A stretch of DNA of 64,000 nt, taken from contig NW_027077456.1 in assembly GCF_963924675.1 (NCBI RefSeq), positions 124,001-188,000 of the forward strand, given 5' to 3'. The position numbers were made by a program, and so were the translations under genes. The stretch comes from Phocoena phocoena. Its lineage: Eukaryota; Chordata; Mammalia; Artiodactyla; Phocoenidae. Shown in pieces: positions 10,483 to 24,458 of this stretch (position 1 is the first letter of the stretch; each line of letters begins with the position of its first letter). The notes beneath the pieces were generated by a model, which saw nothing but the letters and a program-made list of their open reading frames with translations, was not told the DNA's origin and searched no databases.

Positions 10483-12229
10483 GTAGTTCACGTAGAATCA
10501 CCGTACCTGCATCCACTCACTATGCCGCTATGGGCCTGATGACACAGATTTCATTGCTGAGTGATATTGCATTGTACGTACGTGCCACAAGTTCTTTATC
10601 CATTTTTTGCTTTCTGGGATATTTACCTGATACTGTAGACGAGCTTCTTGTGAACACAGCCGTCTCAAATATTGGGGTGGCTGTCTGTTTTTGATGTTAA
10701 TTTCCGTAAGCTATAGGACCATAAGTGGAAGTGCCATAGGCTGTGTTGCTTTGTTTCTTTCGTGTTTCAGGAAACACCATACACTTCTCCAGGGTGGCTG
10801 CTGGCAATTTACATCCTGCCAATCAGCATAACAAGGCTCCCTGTTCTCCATATCCTGTCCTACCTTTCTGGATTTTACACTTTTTTCAGATGGCCCTTTT
10901 GCCAGGGGGGCAGTGAGACTTCATTGTAGTGCAGATTTCATTTACAGGCTTGCTTGGTTGGCCAAAAAGGGCGTATGCGTTTTTTCCTGAATATATTCAG
11001 GAAAAAACACATACGCCCTTTTTGGCCAAGTGCATCATTGTCGATGTTCTGCCTCTTTTCCTATGCTTTCAGGGCAATTCCAGTCTACCCCCTGCAATCG
11101 TTTTCCTGAAATTCTGCCCCGCTTTCAACTCCCCTTCGCAGGCTTACTTCAATATATTTTTGGAGGATAGCTGTCATTTATAACTCTGCAGGTTTGTGAA
11201 TTACAGTGCCCCTGAGCTCCTTTCTTCAACTCGCTTTCTTGTGAGCTGGGCACAAAACCGCAGGATTGCTTCAGGCCCTAATCTGTTTCCGGCAGGGCAC
11301 GCTGAGCCTTTGGTTAATTCCTCTTCCTGGTGGGAAATGAGCGTTACATTTGCCCGTGCAGACACCTACAGCTAGTCTCTCATTGGTTCTCCCTATTCCT
11401 GTTCATTTTGCACAGAAATTGCAAGCTGTGCCAAAGAGGAGGTTAAAGGCACTGACTCTCCAAGCGGGGAGAGTGTTAGTAAAGCATCTGGAATGGTGAA
11501 CCCGAGGACCAGGATACGAAAACTGAGATGCATTTTAAATCATTTCCCAATCACATGGTGGACGATACTCTTGGTTTCCCATGCATGTTTTAGCTGGAGG
11601 AAGAATCCCTTGAACCTGGAGAGTTGGGACCCATGGAATGGGTACCATGCAGTATGACTTCAAAGGGTCTGCATTTGCTCACCGAAACTCACCAATGCTA
11701 TCAGCCTGAAGTGTCCAGCCTTATGTCTCAACCAGCTCTGGGTGTAGATGTGTTAAATCCCGGTTGCATCACATGCCCTGAGTGAATTATTTAAGAATTG
11801 CTCTCTATTTCACTGTCTTTATGATTTTTTTTTGAAATTTATTTTGATAATGGGATTTATCGGATTTTCACTGCTGCGTTTATGCCGCTGTACACACGCT
11901 TGATTCTCTTATGGAGACATATATATCCATGGGTTTTAAGATTCTTCCTAGTCAGGTATATTCCTAGGCGTTGAATATGTGGTGTTGGGTCCATTTCGTT
12001 GAGCAAGGAGTAGGTCTTCTCTATTACATATTTGGCTTATGGAAAGTTATCTGTGCTAATTTCAGTCTCTGGTTTTATGAAGCACCCCAACGCACCTTTC
12101 CCCATAAGCAAGCACTAGTTGGTTTTCTAAATTTGAGACCCTGTTCTGTTTTGTAATTCAGTTCATGTGTAGTCAAGTTTACATTCCGTGTATTAGTGAT
12201 ATCTTATGATGTTTCTTTTTCTGTGTGAC
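10483..12229 (+). repeat. Monomer 7, type B
   Basis: It is almost a copy of unit 4, with t at 11045 (SalI lost) and c at 12019. It lacks unit 4's private 'agtttg'. Palindrome 10958-11029 has the B-type C/A mismatch. Confidence 0.95.
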
Positions 12230-13976
12230 GTAGTTCACGTAGAATCACCGTACCTGCATCCACTCACTATGCCGCTACGGGCCTGATGACACAGATTTCA
12301 TTGCTGAGTGATATTGCATTGTACGTACGTGCCACAACTTCTTTATCCATATTTTGCTTTCTGGGATATTTACCTGTTACTGTAGACGAGCTTCTTGTGA
12401 ATACAGCCGTCCCAAATATTGGGGTGGCTGTCTGTTTTTGATTTTAATTTCCGTAAGCTATAGGACCATAAGTGGAAGTGCCATAGACTGTGTTGCTTTG
12501 TTTCTTATGTGTTTCAGGAAACACCATACACTTCTCCAGGCTGGCTGCTGGCAATTTACATCCTGCCAATCAGCATAACAAGGCTCCCTGTTCTCCATAT
12601 CCTGTCCTACCTTTCTGGATTTTACACTTTTTTCACATGGCCCTCTTGCCCGGGGGGCAGTGAGACTTCATTGTAGTGCAGATTTCCTTTACAGGCTTGC
12701 TTGGTTGGCCAAAAAGGGCGTATGCGTTTTTTCCTGAATATATTCAGGAAAAAACGCATACGCCCTTTTTGGCCAAGTGCATCATTGTCGACGTTCTGCC
12801 TCTTTTCCTATGCTTTCAGGGCAATTCCAGTCTACCCCCTGCAATCGTTTTCCTGAAATTCTGCCCCGCTTTCAAGTCCCCTTCGCAGGCTTACTTCAAT
12901 ATATTTTTGGAGGATAGCTGTCATTTATAACTCTGCAGGTTTGTGAATTACAGTGCCCCTGAGCTCCTTTCTTCAACTCACTTTCTTGTGAACTGGGCAC
13001 AAAACCGCAGGATTGCTTCAGGCCCTAATCTGTTTCGGGCAGGGCATGCTGAGCCTTTGGTAAATTCCTCTTCCTGGTGGGAAATGAGCGTTACATTTGC
13101 CCGTGCAGACACCTACAGCTAGTCTCTCATTGGTTCTCCCTATTCCTGTTCATCTTGCACAGAAATTGCAAGCTGTGCCAAACAGGAGGTTAAAGGCACT
13201 GACTCTCCAAGCAGGGAGACTGTTAGTAAATCATCTGGAATGGTGAACCCGAGGACCAGGATACGAAAACTGAGATGCATTTTAAATCATTTCCCCATAA
13301 CACGGTGGACGATACTCTTGGTTTCACATGCATGTTTTAGCTGGAGGAAGAATCCCTTGAACCTGAAGAGTTGGGACCCATGGAATAGGTACCATACAGT
13401 ATGACTTCAAAGGGTGTGCATTTGCTCACCTAAACTCACCAATGCTATCAGCCTGAAGTGTCCAGCCTTATGTCTCAACCAGCTCTGGGTGTAGATGTGG
13501 TCAATCCCGGTTGCATCACATGCCCTGAGTGAATTATTTAAGAATTGCTCTCTATTTCACTGTCTTTGTGTTTTGTTTTCGAAATTTATTTTGATAATGG
13601 GATTTATCGGATTTTCACTGCTGCCTTTCGGCCGCTGTACACACCCTTGATTCTCTTACGGAGACATATATATCCATGGGTTTTAAGATTCTTCCTAGTC
13701 AGGTATATTCCTAGGTGTTGAATATGTGGTGTTGGGTCCATTTCGTTGAGCAAGGAGTAGGTCTTGTCTATTACATATTTGGCTTATGGAAAGTTATCTG
13801 TGCTAATTTCAGCCTCTGGTTTTATGCAGCACCCCAAGGCACCTTTCCCCATAAGCAAGCACTAGTTGGTTTTCTAAATTTGAGACCCTTTTCTATTTTG
13901 TAATTCAGTTCATGTGTAGTCAAGTTTACATTCCGTGTATTCGTGATATCTTATGATGTTTCTTTTTCTGTGTGAC
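12230..13976 (+). repeat. Monomer 8, type A ('aagtcc')
   Basis: It is almost a copy of unit 5, with c at 12636, 'aactcactt' and 'ggtgttgaat'. The private change is 'gaatacagcc' near 12409. Palindrome 12705-12776 is perfect. Confidence 0.95.
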
Positions 13977-15723
13977 GTAGTTCACGTAGAATCACCGTAC
14001 CTGCATCCACTCACTATGCCGCTATGGGCCTGATGACACAGATTTCATTGCTGAGTGATATTGCATTGTATGTACGTGCCACAAGTTCTTTATCCATTTT
14101 TTGCTTTCTGGGATATTTACCTGTTACTGTAGACGAGCTTGTTGTGAACACAGCCGTCCCAAATATTGGGGTGGCTGTCTGTTTTTGATTTTAATTTCCG
14201 TAAGCTATAGGACCATAAGTGGAAGTGCCATAGACTGTGTTGCTTTGTTTCTTATGTGTTTCAGGAAACACCATACACTTCTCCAGGCTGGCTGCTGGCA
14301 ATTTACATCCTGCCAATCAGCATAACAAGGCTCCCTGTTCTCCATATCCTGTCCTACCTTTCTGGATTTTACACTTTTTTCAGATGGCCCTCTTGCCCGG
14401 GGGGCAGTGAGACTTCATTGTAGTGCAGATTTCCTTTACAGGCTTGCTTGGTTGGCCAAAAAGGGCGTATGCGTTTTTTCCTGAATATATTCAGGAAAAA
14501 ACGCATACGCCCTTTTTGGCCAAGTGCATCATTGTCGACGTTCTGCCTCTTTTCCTATGCTTTCAGGGCAATTCCAGTCTACCCCCTGCAATCGTTTTCC
14601 TGAAATTCTGCCCCGCTTTCACGTCCCCTTCGCAGGCTTACTTCAATATATTTTTGGAGGATAGCTGTCATTTATAACTCTGCAGGTTTGTGAATTACAG
14701 TGCCCCTGAGCTCCTTTCTTCAACTCGCTTTCTTGTGAGCTGGGCACAAAACCGCAGGATTGCTTCAGGCCCTAATCTGTTTCGGGCAGGGCATGCTGAG
14801 CCTTTGGTAAATTCCTCTTCCTGGTGGGAAATGAGCGTTACATTTGCCTGTGCAGACACCTACAGCTAGTCTCTCATTGGTTCTCCCTATTCCTGTTCAT
14901 CTTGCACAGAAATTGCAAGCTGTGCCAAACAGGAGGTTAAAGGCACTGACTCTCCAAGCAGGGAGACTGTTAGTAAATCATCTGGAATGGTGAACCCGAG
15001 GACCAGGATACGAAAACTGAGATGCATTTTAAATCATTTCCCCATAACACGGTGGACCATACTGTGGGTTTCACATGCATGTTTTAGCTGGAGGAAGAAT
15101 CCCTTGAACCTGAAGAGTTGGGACCCATGGAATAGGTACCATACAGTATGATTTCAAAGGGTGTGCATTTGCTCACCTAAACTCACCAATGCTATCAGCC
15201 TGAAGTGTCCAGCCTTATGTCTCAACCAGCTCTGGGTGTAGATGTGGTCAATCCCGGTTGCATCACATGCCCTGAGTGAATTATTTAAGAATTGCTCTCT
15301 ATTTCACTGTCTTTGTGTTTTGTTTTCGAAATTTATTTTGATAATGGGATTTATCGGATTTTCACTGCTGCCTTTCGGCCGCTGTACACACCCTTGATTC
15401 TCTTACGGAGACATATATATCCATGGGTTTTAAGATTCTTCCTAGTCAGGTATATTCCTAATCCTTGAATATGTGGTGTTTGGTCCATTTCGTTGAGCAA
15501 GGAGTAGGTCTTGTCTATTACATATTGGGCTTATGGAAAGTTATCTGTGCTAATTTCAGTCTCTGGTTTTATGCAGCACCCCAAGGCACCTTTCCCCATA
15601 AGCAAGCACTAGTTGGTTTTCTAAATTTGAGACCCTTTTCTATTTTGTAATTCAGTTCATGTGTAGTCAAGTTTACATTCCGTGTATTCGTGATATCTTA
15701 TGATGTTTCTTTTTCTGTGTGAC
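13977..15723 (+). repeat. Monomer 9, type A ('acgtcc')
   Basis: The first three quarters copy unit 6 (t at 14071, g at 14141, 'gcctgtgc' near 14849). The 3' end switches to the 'atccttg/tgtttgg/atattggg' form of unit 1. Palindrome 14452-14523 is perfect. Confidence 0.95.
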
Positions 15724-17470
15724 GTAGTTCACGTAGAATCACCGTACCTGCATCCACTCACTATGCCGCTATGGGCCTGATGACACAGATTTCATTGCTG
15801 AGTGATATTGCATTGTACGTACGTGCCACAAGTTCTTTATCCATTTTTTGCTTTCTGGGATATTTACCTGATACTGTAGACGAGCTTCTTGTGAACACAG
15901 CCGTCTCAAATATTGGGGTGGCTGTCTGTTTTTGATGTTAATTTCCGTAAGCTATAGGACCATAAGTGGAAGTGCCATAGGCTGTGTTGCTTTGTTTCTT
16001 TCGTGTTTCAGGAAACACCATACACTTCTCCAGGGTGGCTGCTGGCAATTTACATCCTGCCAATCAGCATAACAAGGCTCCCTGTTCTCCATATCCTGTC
16101 CTACCTTTCTGGATTTTACACTTTTTTCAGATGGCCCTTTTGCCAGGGGGGCAGTGAGACTTCATTGTAGTGCAGATTTCATTTACAGGCTTGCTTGGTT
16201 GGCCAAAAAGGGCGTATGCGTTTTTTCCTGAATATATTCAGGAAAAAACACATACGCCCTTTTTGGCCAAGTGCATCATTGTCGACGTTCTGCCTCTTTT
16301 CCTATGCTTTCAGGGCAATTCCAGTCTACCCCCTGCAATCGTTTTCCTGAAATTCTGCCCCGCTTTCAACTCCCCTTCGCAGGCTTACTTCAATATATTT
16401 TTGGAGGATAGCTGTCATTTATAACTCTGCAGGTTTGTGAATTACAGTGCCCCTGAGCTCCTTTCTTCAACTCGCTTTCTTGTGAGCTGGGCACAAAACC
16501 GCAGGATTGCTTCAGGCCCTAATCTGTTTCCGGCAGGGCACGCTGAGCCTTTGGTTAATTCCTCTTCCTGGTGGGAAATGAGCGTTTCATTTGCCCGTGC
16601 AGACACCTACAGCTAGTCTCTCATTGGTTCTCCCTATTCCTGTACATCTTGCACAGAAATTGCAAGCTGTGCCAAAGAGGAGGTTAAAGGCACTGACTCT
16701 CCAAGCGGGGAGAGTGTTAGTAAAGCATCTGGAATGGTGAACCCGAGGACCAGGATACGAAAACTGAGATGCATTTTAAATCATTTCCCAATCACATGGT
16801 GGACGATACTCTTGGTTTCCCATGCATGTTTTAGCTGGAGGAAGAATCCCTTGAACCTGGAGAGTTGGGACCCATGGAATGGGTACCATGCAGTATGACT
16901 TCAAAGGGTCTGCATTTGCTCACCGAAACTCACCAATGCTATCAGCCTGAAGTGTCCAGCCTTATGTCTCAACCAGCTCTGGGTGTAGATATGTTAAATC
17001 CCGGTTGCATCACATGCCCTGAGTGAATTATTTAAGAATTGCTCTCTATTTCACTGTCTTTATGATTTTTTTTTGAAATTTATTTTGATAATGGGATTTA
17101 TCGGATTTTCACTGCTGCGTTTATGCCGCTGTACACACGCTTGATTCTCTTATGGAGACATATATATCCATGGGTTTTAAGATTCTTCCTAGTCAGGTAT
17201 ATTCCTAGGCGTTGAATATGTGGTGTTGGGTCCATTTCGTTGAGCAAGGAGTAGGTCTTGTCTATTACATATTTGGCTTATGGAAAGTTATCTGTGCTAA
17301 TTTCAGTCTCTGGTTTTATGAAGCACCCCAACGCACCTTTCCCCATAAGCAAGCACTAGTTGGTTTTGTAAATTTGAGACCCTGTTCTGTTTTGTAATTC
17401 AGTTCATGTGTAGTCAAGTTTACATTCCGTGTATTAGTGATATCTTATGATGTTTCTTTTTCTGTGTGAC
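15724..17470 (+). repeat. Monomer 10, type B
   Basis: B haplotype with private 'gcgtttcatt' near 16585, 'tgtacatctt' near 16643, 'gatatgtta' near 16989 and 'gttttgtaaa' near 17364. SalI is intact, unlike units 4 and 7. Palindrome 16199-16270 has the B-type mismatch. Confidence 0.95.
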
Positions 17471-19217
17471 GTAGTTCACGTAGAATCACCGTACCTGCAT
17501 CCACTCACTATGCCGCTACGGGCCTGATGACACAGATTTCATTGCTGAGTGATATTGCATTGTACGTACGTGCCACAACTTCTTTATCCATATTTTGCTT
17601 TCTGGGATATTTACCTGTTACTGTAGACGAGCTTCTTGTGAACACAGCCGTCCCAAATATTGGGGTGGCTGTCTGTTTTTGATTTTAATTTCCGTAAGCT
17701 ATAGGACCATAAGTGGAAGTGCCATAGACTGTGTTGCTTTGTTTCTTATGTGTTTCAGGAAACACCATACACTTCTCCAGGCTGGCTGCTGGCAATTTAC
17801 ATCCTGCCAATCAGCATAACAAGGCTCCCTGTTCTCCATATCCTGTCCTACCTTTCTGGATTTTACACTTTTTTCAGATGGCCCTCTTGCCCGGGGGGCA
17901 GTGAGACTTCATTGTAGTGCAGATTTCCTTTACAGGCTTGCTTGGTTGGCCAAAAAGGGCGTATGCGTTTTTTCCTGAATATATTCAGGAAAAAACGCAT
18001 ACGCCCTTTTTGGCCAAGTGCATCATTGTCGACGTTCTGCCTCTTTTCCTATGCTTTCAGGGCAATTCCAGTCTACCCCCTGCAATCGTTTTCCTGAAAT
18101 TCTGCCCCGCTTTCAAGTCCCCTTCGCAGGCTTACTTCAATATATTTTTGGAGGATAGCTGTCATTTATAACTCTGCAGGTTTGTGAATTACAGTGCCCC
18201 TGAGCTCCTTTCTTCAACTCGCTTTCTTGTGAACTGGGCACAAAACCGCAGGATTGCTTCAGGCCCTAATCTGTTTCGGGCAGGGCATGCTGAGCCTTTG
18301 GTAAATTCCTCTTCCTGGTGGGAAATGAGCGTTACATTTGCCCGTGCAGACACCTACAGCTAGTCTCTCATTGGTTCTCCCTATTCCTGTTCATCTTGCA
18401 CAGAAATTGCAAGCTGTGCCAAACAGGAGGTTAAAGGCACTGACTCTCCAAGCAGGGAGACTGTTAGTAAATCATCTGGAATGGTGAACCCGAGGACCAG
18501 GATACGAAAACTGAGATGCATTTTAAATCATTTCCCCATAACACGGTGGACGATACTCTTGGTTTCACATGCATGTTTTAGCTGGAGGAAGAATCCCTTG
18601 AACCTGAAGAGTTGGGACCCATGGAATAGGTACCATACAGTATGACTTCAAAGGGTGTGCATTTGCTCACCTAAACTCACCAATGCTATCAGCCTGAAGT
18701 GTCCAGCCTTATGTCTCAACCAGCTCTGGGTGTAGATGTGGTCAATCCCGGTTGCATCACATGCCCTGAGTGAATTATTTAAGAATTGCTCTCTATTTCA
18801 CTGTCAGTGTGTTTTGTTTTAGAAATTTATTTTGATAATGGGATTTATCGGATTTTCACTGCTGCCTTTCGGCCGCTGTACACACCCTTGATTCTCTTAC
18901 GGAGACATATATATCCATGGGTTTTAAGATTCTTCCTAGTCAGGTATATTCCTAGGCGTTGAATATGTGGTGTTGGGTCCATTTCGTTGAGCAAGGAGTA
19001 GGTCTTGTCTATTACATATTTGGCTTATGGAAAGTTATCTGTGCTAATTTCAGCCTCTGGTTTTATGCAGCACCCCAAGGCACCTTTCCCCATAAGCAAG
19101 CACTAGTTGGTTTTCTAAATTTGAGACCCTTTTCTATTTTGTAATTCAGTTCATGTGTAGTCAAGTTTACATTCCGTGTATTCGTGATATCTTATGATGT
19201 TTCTTTTTCTGTGTGAC
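17471..19217 (+). repeat. Monomer 11, type A ('aagtcc')
   Basis: A haplotype with 'ctgtcagtgtg' (ag at 18806-18807) and 'tttagaaat' near 18829, shared only with unit 14. Palindrome 17946-18017 is perfect. Confidence 0.95.
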
Positions 19218-20964
19218 GTAGTTCACGTAGAATCACCGTACCTGCATCCACTCACTATGCCGCTATGGGCCTGATGACACAGATTTCATTGCTGAGTGAT
19301 ATTGCATTGTACGTACGTGCCACAAGTTCTTTATCCATTTTTTGCTTTCTGGGATATTTACCTGTTACTGTAGACGAGCTTCTTGTGAACACAGGCGTCC
19401 CAAATATTGGGGTGGCTGTCTGTTTTTGATTTTAATTTCCGTAAGCTATAGGACCATAAGTGGAAGTGCCATAGACTGTGTTGCTTTGTTTCTTATGTGT
19501 TTCAGGAAACACCATACACTTCTCCAGGCTGGCTGCTGGCAATTTACATCCTGCCAATCAGCATAACAAGGCTCCCTGTTCTCCATATCCTGTCCTACCT
19601 TTCTGGATTTTACACTTTTTTCAGATGGCCCTCTTGCCCGGGGGGCAGTGAGACTTCATTGTAGTGCAGATTTCCTTTACAGGCTTGCTTGGTTGGCCAA
19701 AAAGGGCGTATGTGTTTTTTCCTGAATATATTCAGGAAAAAACGCATACGCCCTTTTTGGCCAAGTGCATCATTGTCGACGTTCTGCCTCTTTTCCTATG
19801 CTTTCAGGGCAATTCCAGTCTACCCCCTGCAATCGTTTTCCTGAAATTCTGCCCCGCTTTCACGTCCCCTTCGCAGGCTTACTTCAATATATTTTTGGAG
19901 GATAGCTGTCATTTATAACTCTGCAGGTTTGTGAATTACAGTGCCCCTGAGCTCCTTTCTTCAACTCGCTTTCTTGTGAGCTGGGCACAAAACCGCAGGA
20001 TTGCTTCAGGCCCTAATCTGTTTCGGGCAGGGCATGCTGAGCCTTTGGTAAATTCCTCTTCCTGGTGGGAAATGAGCGTTACATTTGCCCGTGCAGACAC
20101 CTACAGCTAGTCTCTCATTGGTTCTCCCTATTCCTGTTCATCTTGCACAGAAATTGCAAGCTGTGCCAAACAGGAGGTTAAAGGCACTGACTCTCCAAGC
20201 AGGGAGACTGTTAGTAAATCATCTGGAATGGTGAACCCGAGGACCAGGATACGAAAACTGAGATGCATTTTAAATCATTTCCCCATAACACGGTGGACCA
20301 TACTGTGGGTTTCACATGCATGTTTTAGCTGGAGGAAGAATCCCTTGAACCTGAAGAGTTGGGACCCATGGAATAGGTACCATACAGTATGACTTCAAAG
20401 GGTGTGCATTTGCTCACCTAAACTCACCAATGCTATCAGCCTGAAGTGTCCAGCCTTATGTCTCAACCAGCTCTGGGTGTAGATGTGGTCAATCCCGGTT
20501 GCATCACATGCCCTGAGTGAATTATTTAAGAATTGCTCTCTATTTCACTGTCTTTGTGTTTTGTTTTCGAAATTTATTTTGATAATGGGATTTATCGGAT
20601 TTTCACTGCTGCCTTTCGGCCGCTGTACACACCCTTGATTCTCTTACGGAGACATATATATCCATGGGTTTTAAGATTCTTCCTAGTCAGGTATATTCCT
20701 AATCCTTGAATATGTGGTGTTTGGTCCATTTCGTTGAGCAAGGAGTAGGTCTTGTCTATTACATATTGGGCTTATGGAAAGTTATCTGTGCTAATTTCAG
20801 TCTCTGGTTTTATGCAGCACCCCAAGGCACCTTTCCCCATAAGCAAGCACTAGTTGGTTTTCTAAATTTGAGACCCTTTTCTATTTTGTAATTCAGTTCA
20901 TGTGTAGTCAAGTTTACATTCCGTGTATTCGTGATATCTTATGATGTTTCTTTTTCTGTGTGAC
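19218..20964 (+). repeat. Monomer 12, type A ('acgtcc')
   Basis: A haplotype with g at 19395 (acaggcgtc) and t at 19713 (tatgtgttt), both shared only with unit 15. The change at 19713 is a CpG transition in the left palindrome arm (19693-19764). The 3' end is the 'atccttg/tgtttgg' form. Confidence 0.95.
19693..19764. repeat. Palindrome with left-arm CpG transition (monomers 12 and 15)
   Basis: C-to-T at 19713 hits the same base pair as the B-haplotype change, but from the opposite arm. The plus-strand RNA would have a U-G wobble here. Unit 15 has the same change at 24954. Confidence 0.95.
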
Positions 20965-22711
20965 GTAGTTCACGTAGAATCACCGTACCTGCATCCACTC
21001 ACTATGCCGCTATGGGCCTGATGACACAGATTTCATTGCTGAGTGATATTGCATTGTACGTACGTGCCACAACTTCTTTATCCATTTTTTGCTTTCTGGG
21101 ATATTTACCTGATACTGTAGACGAGCTTCTTGTGAACACAGCCGTCTCAAATATTGGGGTGGCTGTCTGTTTTTGATGTTAATTTCCGTAAGCTATAGGA
21201 CCATAAGTGGAAGTGCCATAGGCTGTGTTGCTTTGTTTCTTTCGTGTTTCAGGAAACACCATACACTTCTCCAGGGTGGCTGCTGGCAATTTACATCCTG
21301 CCAATCAGCATAACAAGGCTCCCTGTTCTCCATATCCTGGCCTACCTTTCTGGATTTTACACTTTTTTCAGATGGCCCTTTTGCCAGGGGGGCAGTGAGA
21401 CTTCATTGTAGTGCAGATTTCATTTACAGGCTTGCTTGGTTGGCCAAAAAGGGCGTATGCGTTTTTTCCTGAATATATTCAGGAAAAAACACATACGCCC
21501 TTTTTGGCCAAGTGCATCATTGTCGACGTTCTGCCTCTTTTCCTATGCTTTCAGGGCAATTCCAGTCTACCCCCTGCAATCGTTTTCCTGAAATTCTGCC
21601 CCGCTTTCAACTCCCCTTCGCAGGCTTACTTCAATATATTTTTGGAGGATAGCTGTCATTTATAACTCTGCAGGTTTGTGAATTACAGTGCCCCTGAGCT
21701 CCTTTCTTCAACTCGCTTTCTTGTGAGCTGGGCACAAAACCGCAGGATTGCTTCAGGCCCTAATCTGTTTCCGGCAGGGCACGCTGAGCCTTTGGTTAAT
21801 TCCTCTTCCTGGTGGGAAATGAGCGTTACATTTGCCCGTGCAGACACCTACAGCTAGTCTCTCATTGGTTCTCCCTATTCCTGTTCATTTTGCACAGAAA
21901 TTGCAAGCTGTGCCAAAGAGGAGGTTAAAGGCACTGACTCTCCAAGCGGGGAGAGTGTTAGTAAAGCATCTGGAATGGTGAACCCGAGGACCAGGATACG
22001 AAAACTGAGATGCATTTTAAATCATTTCCCAATCACATGGTGGACGATACTCTTGGTTTCCCATGCATGTTTTAGCTGGAGGAAGAATCCCTTGAACCTG
22101 GAGAGTTGGGACCCATGGAATGGGTACCATGCAGTATGACTTCAAAGGGTCTGCATTTGCTCACCGAAACTCACCAATGCTATCAGCCTGAAGTGTCCAG
22201 CCTTATGTCTCAACCAGCTCTGGGTGTAGATGTGTTAAATCCCGGTTGCATCACATGCGCTGAGTGAATTATTTAAGAATTGCTCTCTATTTCACTGTCT
22301 TTATGATTTGTTTTTGAAATTTATTTTGATAATGGGATTTATCGGATTTTCACTGCTGCGTTTATGCCGCTGTACACACGCTTGATTCTCTTATGGAGAC
22401 ATATATATCCATGGGTTTTAAGATTCTTCCTAGTCAGGTATATTCCTAGGCGTTGAATATGTGGTGTTGGGTCCATTTCGTTGAGCAAGGAGTAGGTCTT
22501 GTCTATTACATATTTGGCTTATGGAAAGTTATCTGTGCTAATTTCAGTCTCTGGTTTTATGAAGCACCCCAACGCACCTTTCCCCATAAGCAAGCACTAG
22601 TTGGTTTTCTAAATTTGAGACCCTGTTCTGTTTTGTAATTCAGTTCATGTGTAGTCAAGTTTACATTCCGTGTATTAGTGATATCTTATGATGTTTCTTT
22701 TTCTGTGTGAC
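20965..22711 (+). repeat. Monomer 13, type B
   Basis: B haplotype with an unusual 5' combination (tatggg, then aacttc, then cattttttg), g at 21340 (cctggcc) and g at 22310 (gatttgttttt), all shared with unit 16. 'catgcgctg' near 22257 is private. Palindrome 21440-21511 has the B-type mismatch. Confidence 0.95.
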
Positions 22712-24458
22712 GTAGTTCACGTAGAATCACCGTACCTGCATCCACTCACTATGCCGCTACGGGCCTGATGACACAGATTTCATTGCTGAGTGATATTGCA
22801 TTGTACGTACGTGCCACAACTTCTTTATCCATATTTTGCTTTCTGGGATATTTACCTGTTACTGTAGACGAGCTTCTTGTGAACACAGCCGTCCCAAATA
22901 TTGGGGTGGCTGTCTGTTTTTGATTTTAATTTCCGTAAGCTATAGGACCATAAGTGGAAGTGCCATAGACTGTGTTGCTTTGTTTCTTATGTGTTTCAGG
23001 AAACACCATACACTTCTCCAGGCTGGCTGCTGGCAATTTACATCCTGCCAATCAGCATAACAAGGCTCCCTGTTCTCCATATCCTGTCCTACCTTTCTGG
23101 ATTTTACACTTTTTTCAGATGGCCCTCTTGCCCGGGGGGCAGTGAGACTTCATTGTAGTGCAGATTTCCTTTACAGGCTTGCTTGGTTGGCCAAAAAGGG
23201 CGTATGCGTTTTTTCCTGAATATATTCAGGAAAAAACGCATACGCCCTTTTTGGCCAAGTGCATCATTGTCGACGTTCTGCCTCTTTTCCTATGCTTTCA
23301 GGGCAATTCCAGTCTACCCCCTGCAATCGTTTTCCTGAAATTCTGCCCCGCTTTCAAGTCCCCTTCGCAGGCTTACTTCAATATATTTTTGGAGGATAGC
23401 TGTCATTTATAACTCTGCAGGTTTGTGAATTACAGTGCCCCTGAGCTCCTTTCTTCAACTCGCTTTCTTGTGAACTGGGCACAAAACCGCAGGATTGCTT
23501 CAGGCCCTAATCTGTTTCGGGCAGGGCATGCTGAGCCTTTGGTAAATTCCTCTTCCTGGTGGGAAATGAGCGTTACATTTGCCCGTGCAGACACCTACAG
23601 CTAGTCTCTCATTGGTTCTCCCTATTCCTGTTCATCTTGCACAGAAATTGCAAGCTGTGCCAAACAGGAGGTTAAAGGCACTGACTCTCCAAGCAGGGAG
23701 ACTGTTAGTAAATCATCTGGAATGGTGAACCCGAGGACCAGGATACGAAAACTGAGATGCATTTTAAATCATTTCCCCATAACACGGTGGACGATACTCT
23801 TGGTTTCACATGCATGTTTTAGCTGGAGGAAGAATCCCTTGAACCTGAAGAGTTGGGACCCATGGAATAGGTACCATACAGTATGACTTCAAAGGGTGTG
23901 CATTTGCTCACCTAAACTCACCAATGCTATCAGCCTGAAGTGTCCAGCCTTATGTCTCAACCAGCTCTGGGTGTAGATGTGGTCAATCCCGGTTGCATCA
24001 CATGCCCTGAGTGAATTATTTAAGAATTGCTCTCTATTTCACTGTCAGTGTGTTTTGTTTTAGAAATTTATTTTGATAATGGGATTTATCGGATTTTCAC
24101 TGCTGCCTTTCGGCCGCTGTACACACCCTTGATTCTCTTACGGAGACATATATATCCATGGGTTTTAAGATTCTTCCTAGTCAGGTATATTCCTAGGCGT
24201 TGAATATGTGGTGTTGGGTCCATTTCGTTGAGCAAGGAGTAGGTCTTGTCTATTACATATTTGGCTTATGGAAAGTTATCTGTGCTAATTTCAGCCTCTG
24301 GTTTTATGCAGCACCCCAAGGCACCTTTCCCCATAAGCAAGCACTAGTTGGTTTTCTAAATTTGAGACCCTTTTCTATTTTGTAATTCAGTTCATGTGTA
24401 GTCAAGTTTACATTCCGTGTATTCGTGATATCTTATGATGTTTCTTTTTCTGTGTGAC
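22712..24458 (+). repeat. Monomer 14, type A ('aagtcc')
   Basis: It is almost a copy of unit 11, with ag at 24047-24048 and 'tttagaaat'. Palindrome 23187-23258 is perfect. Confidence 0.95.
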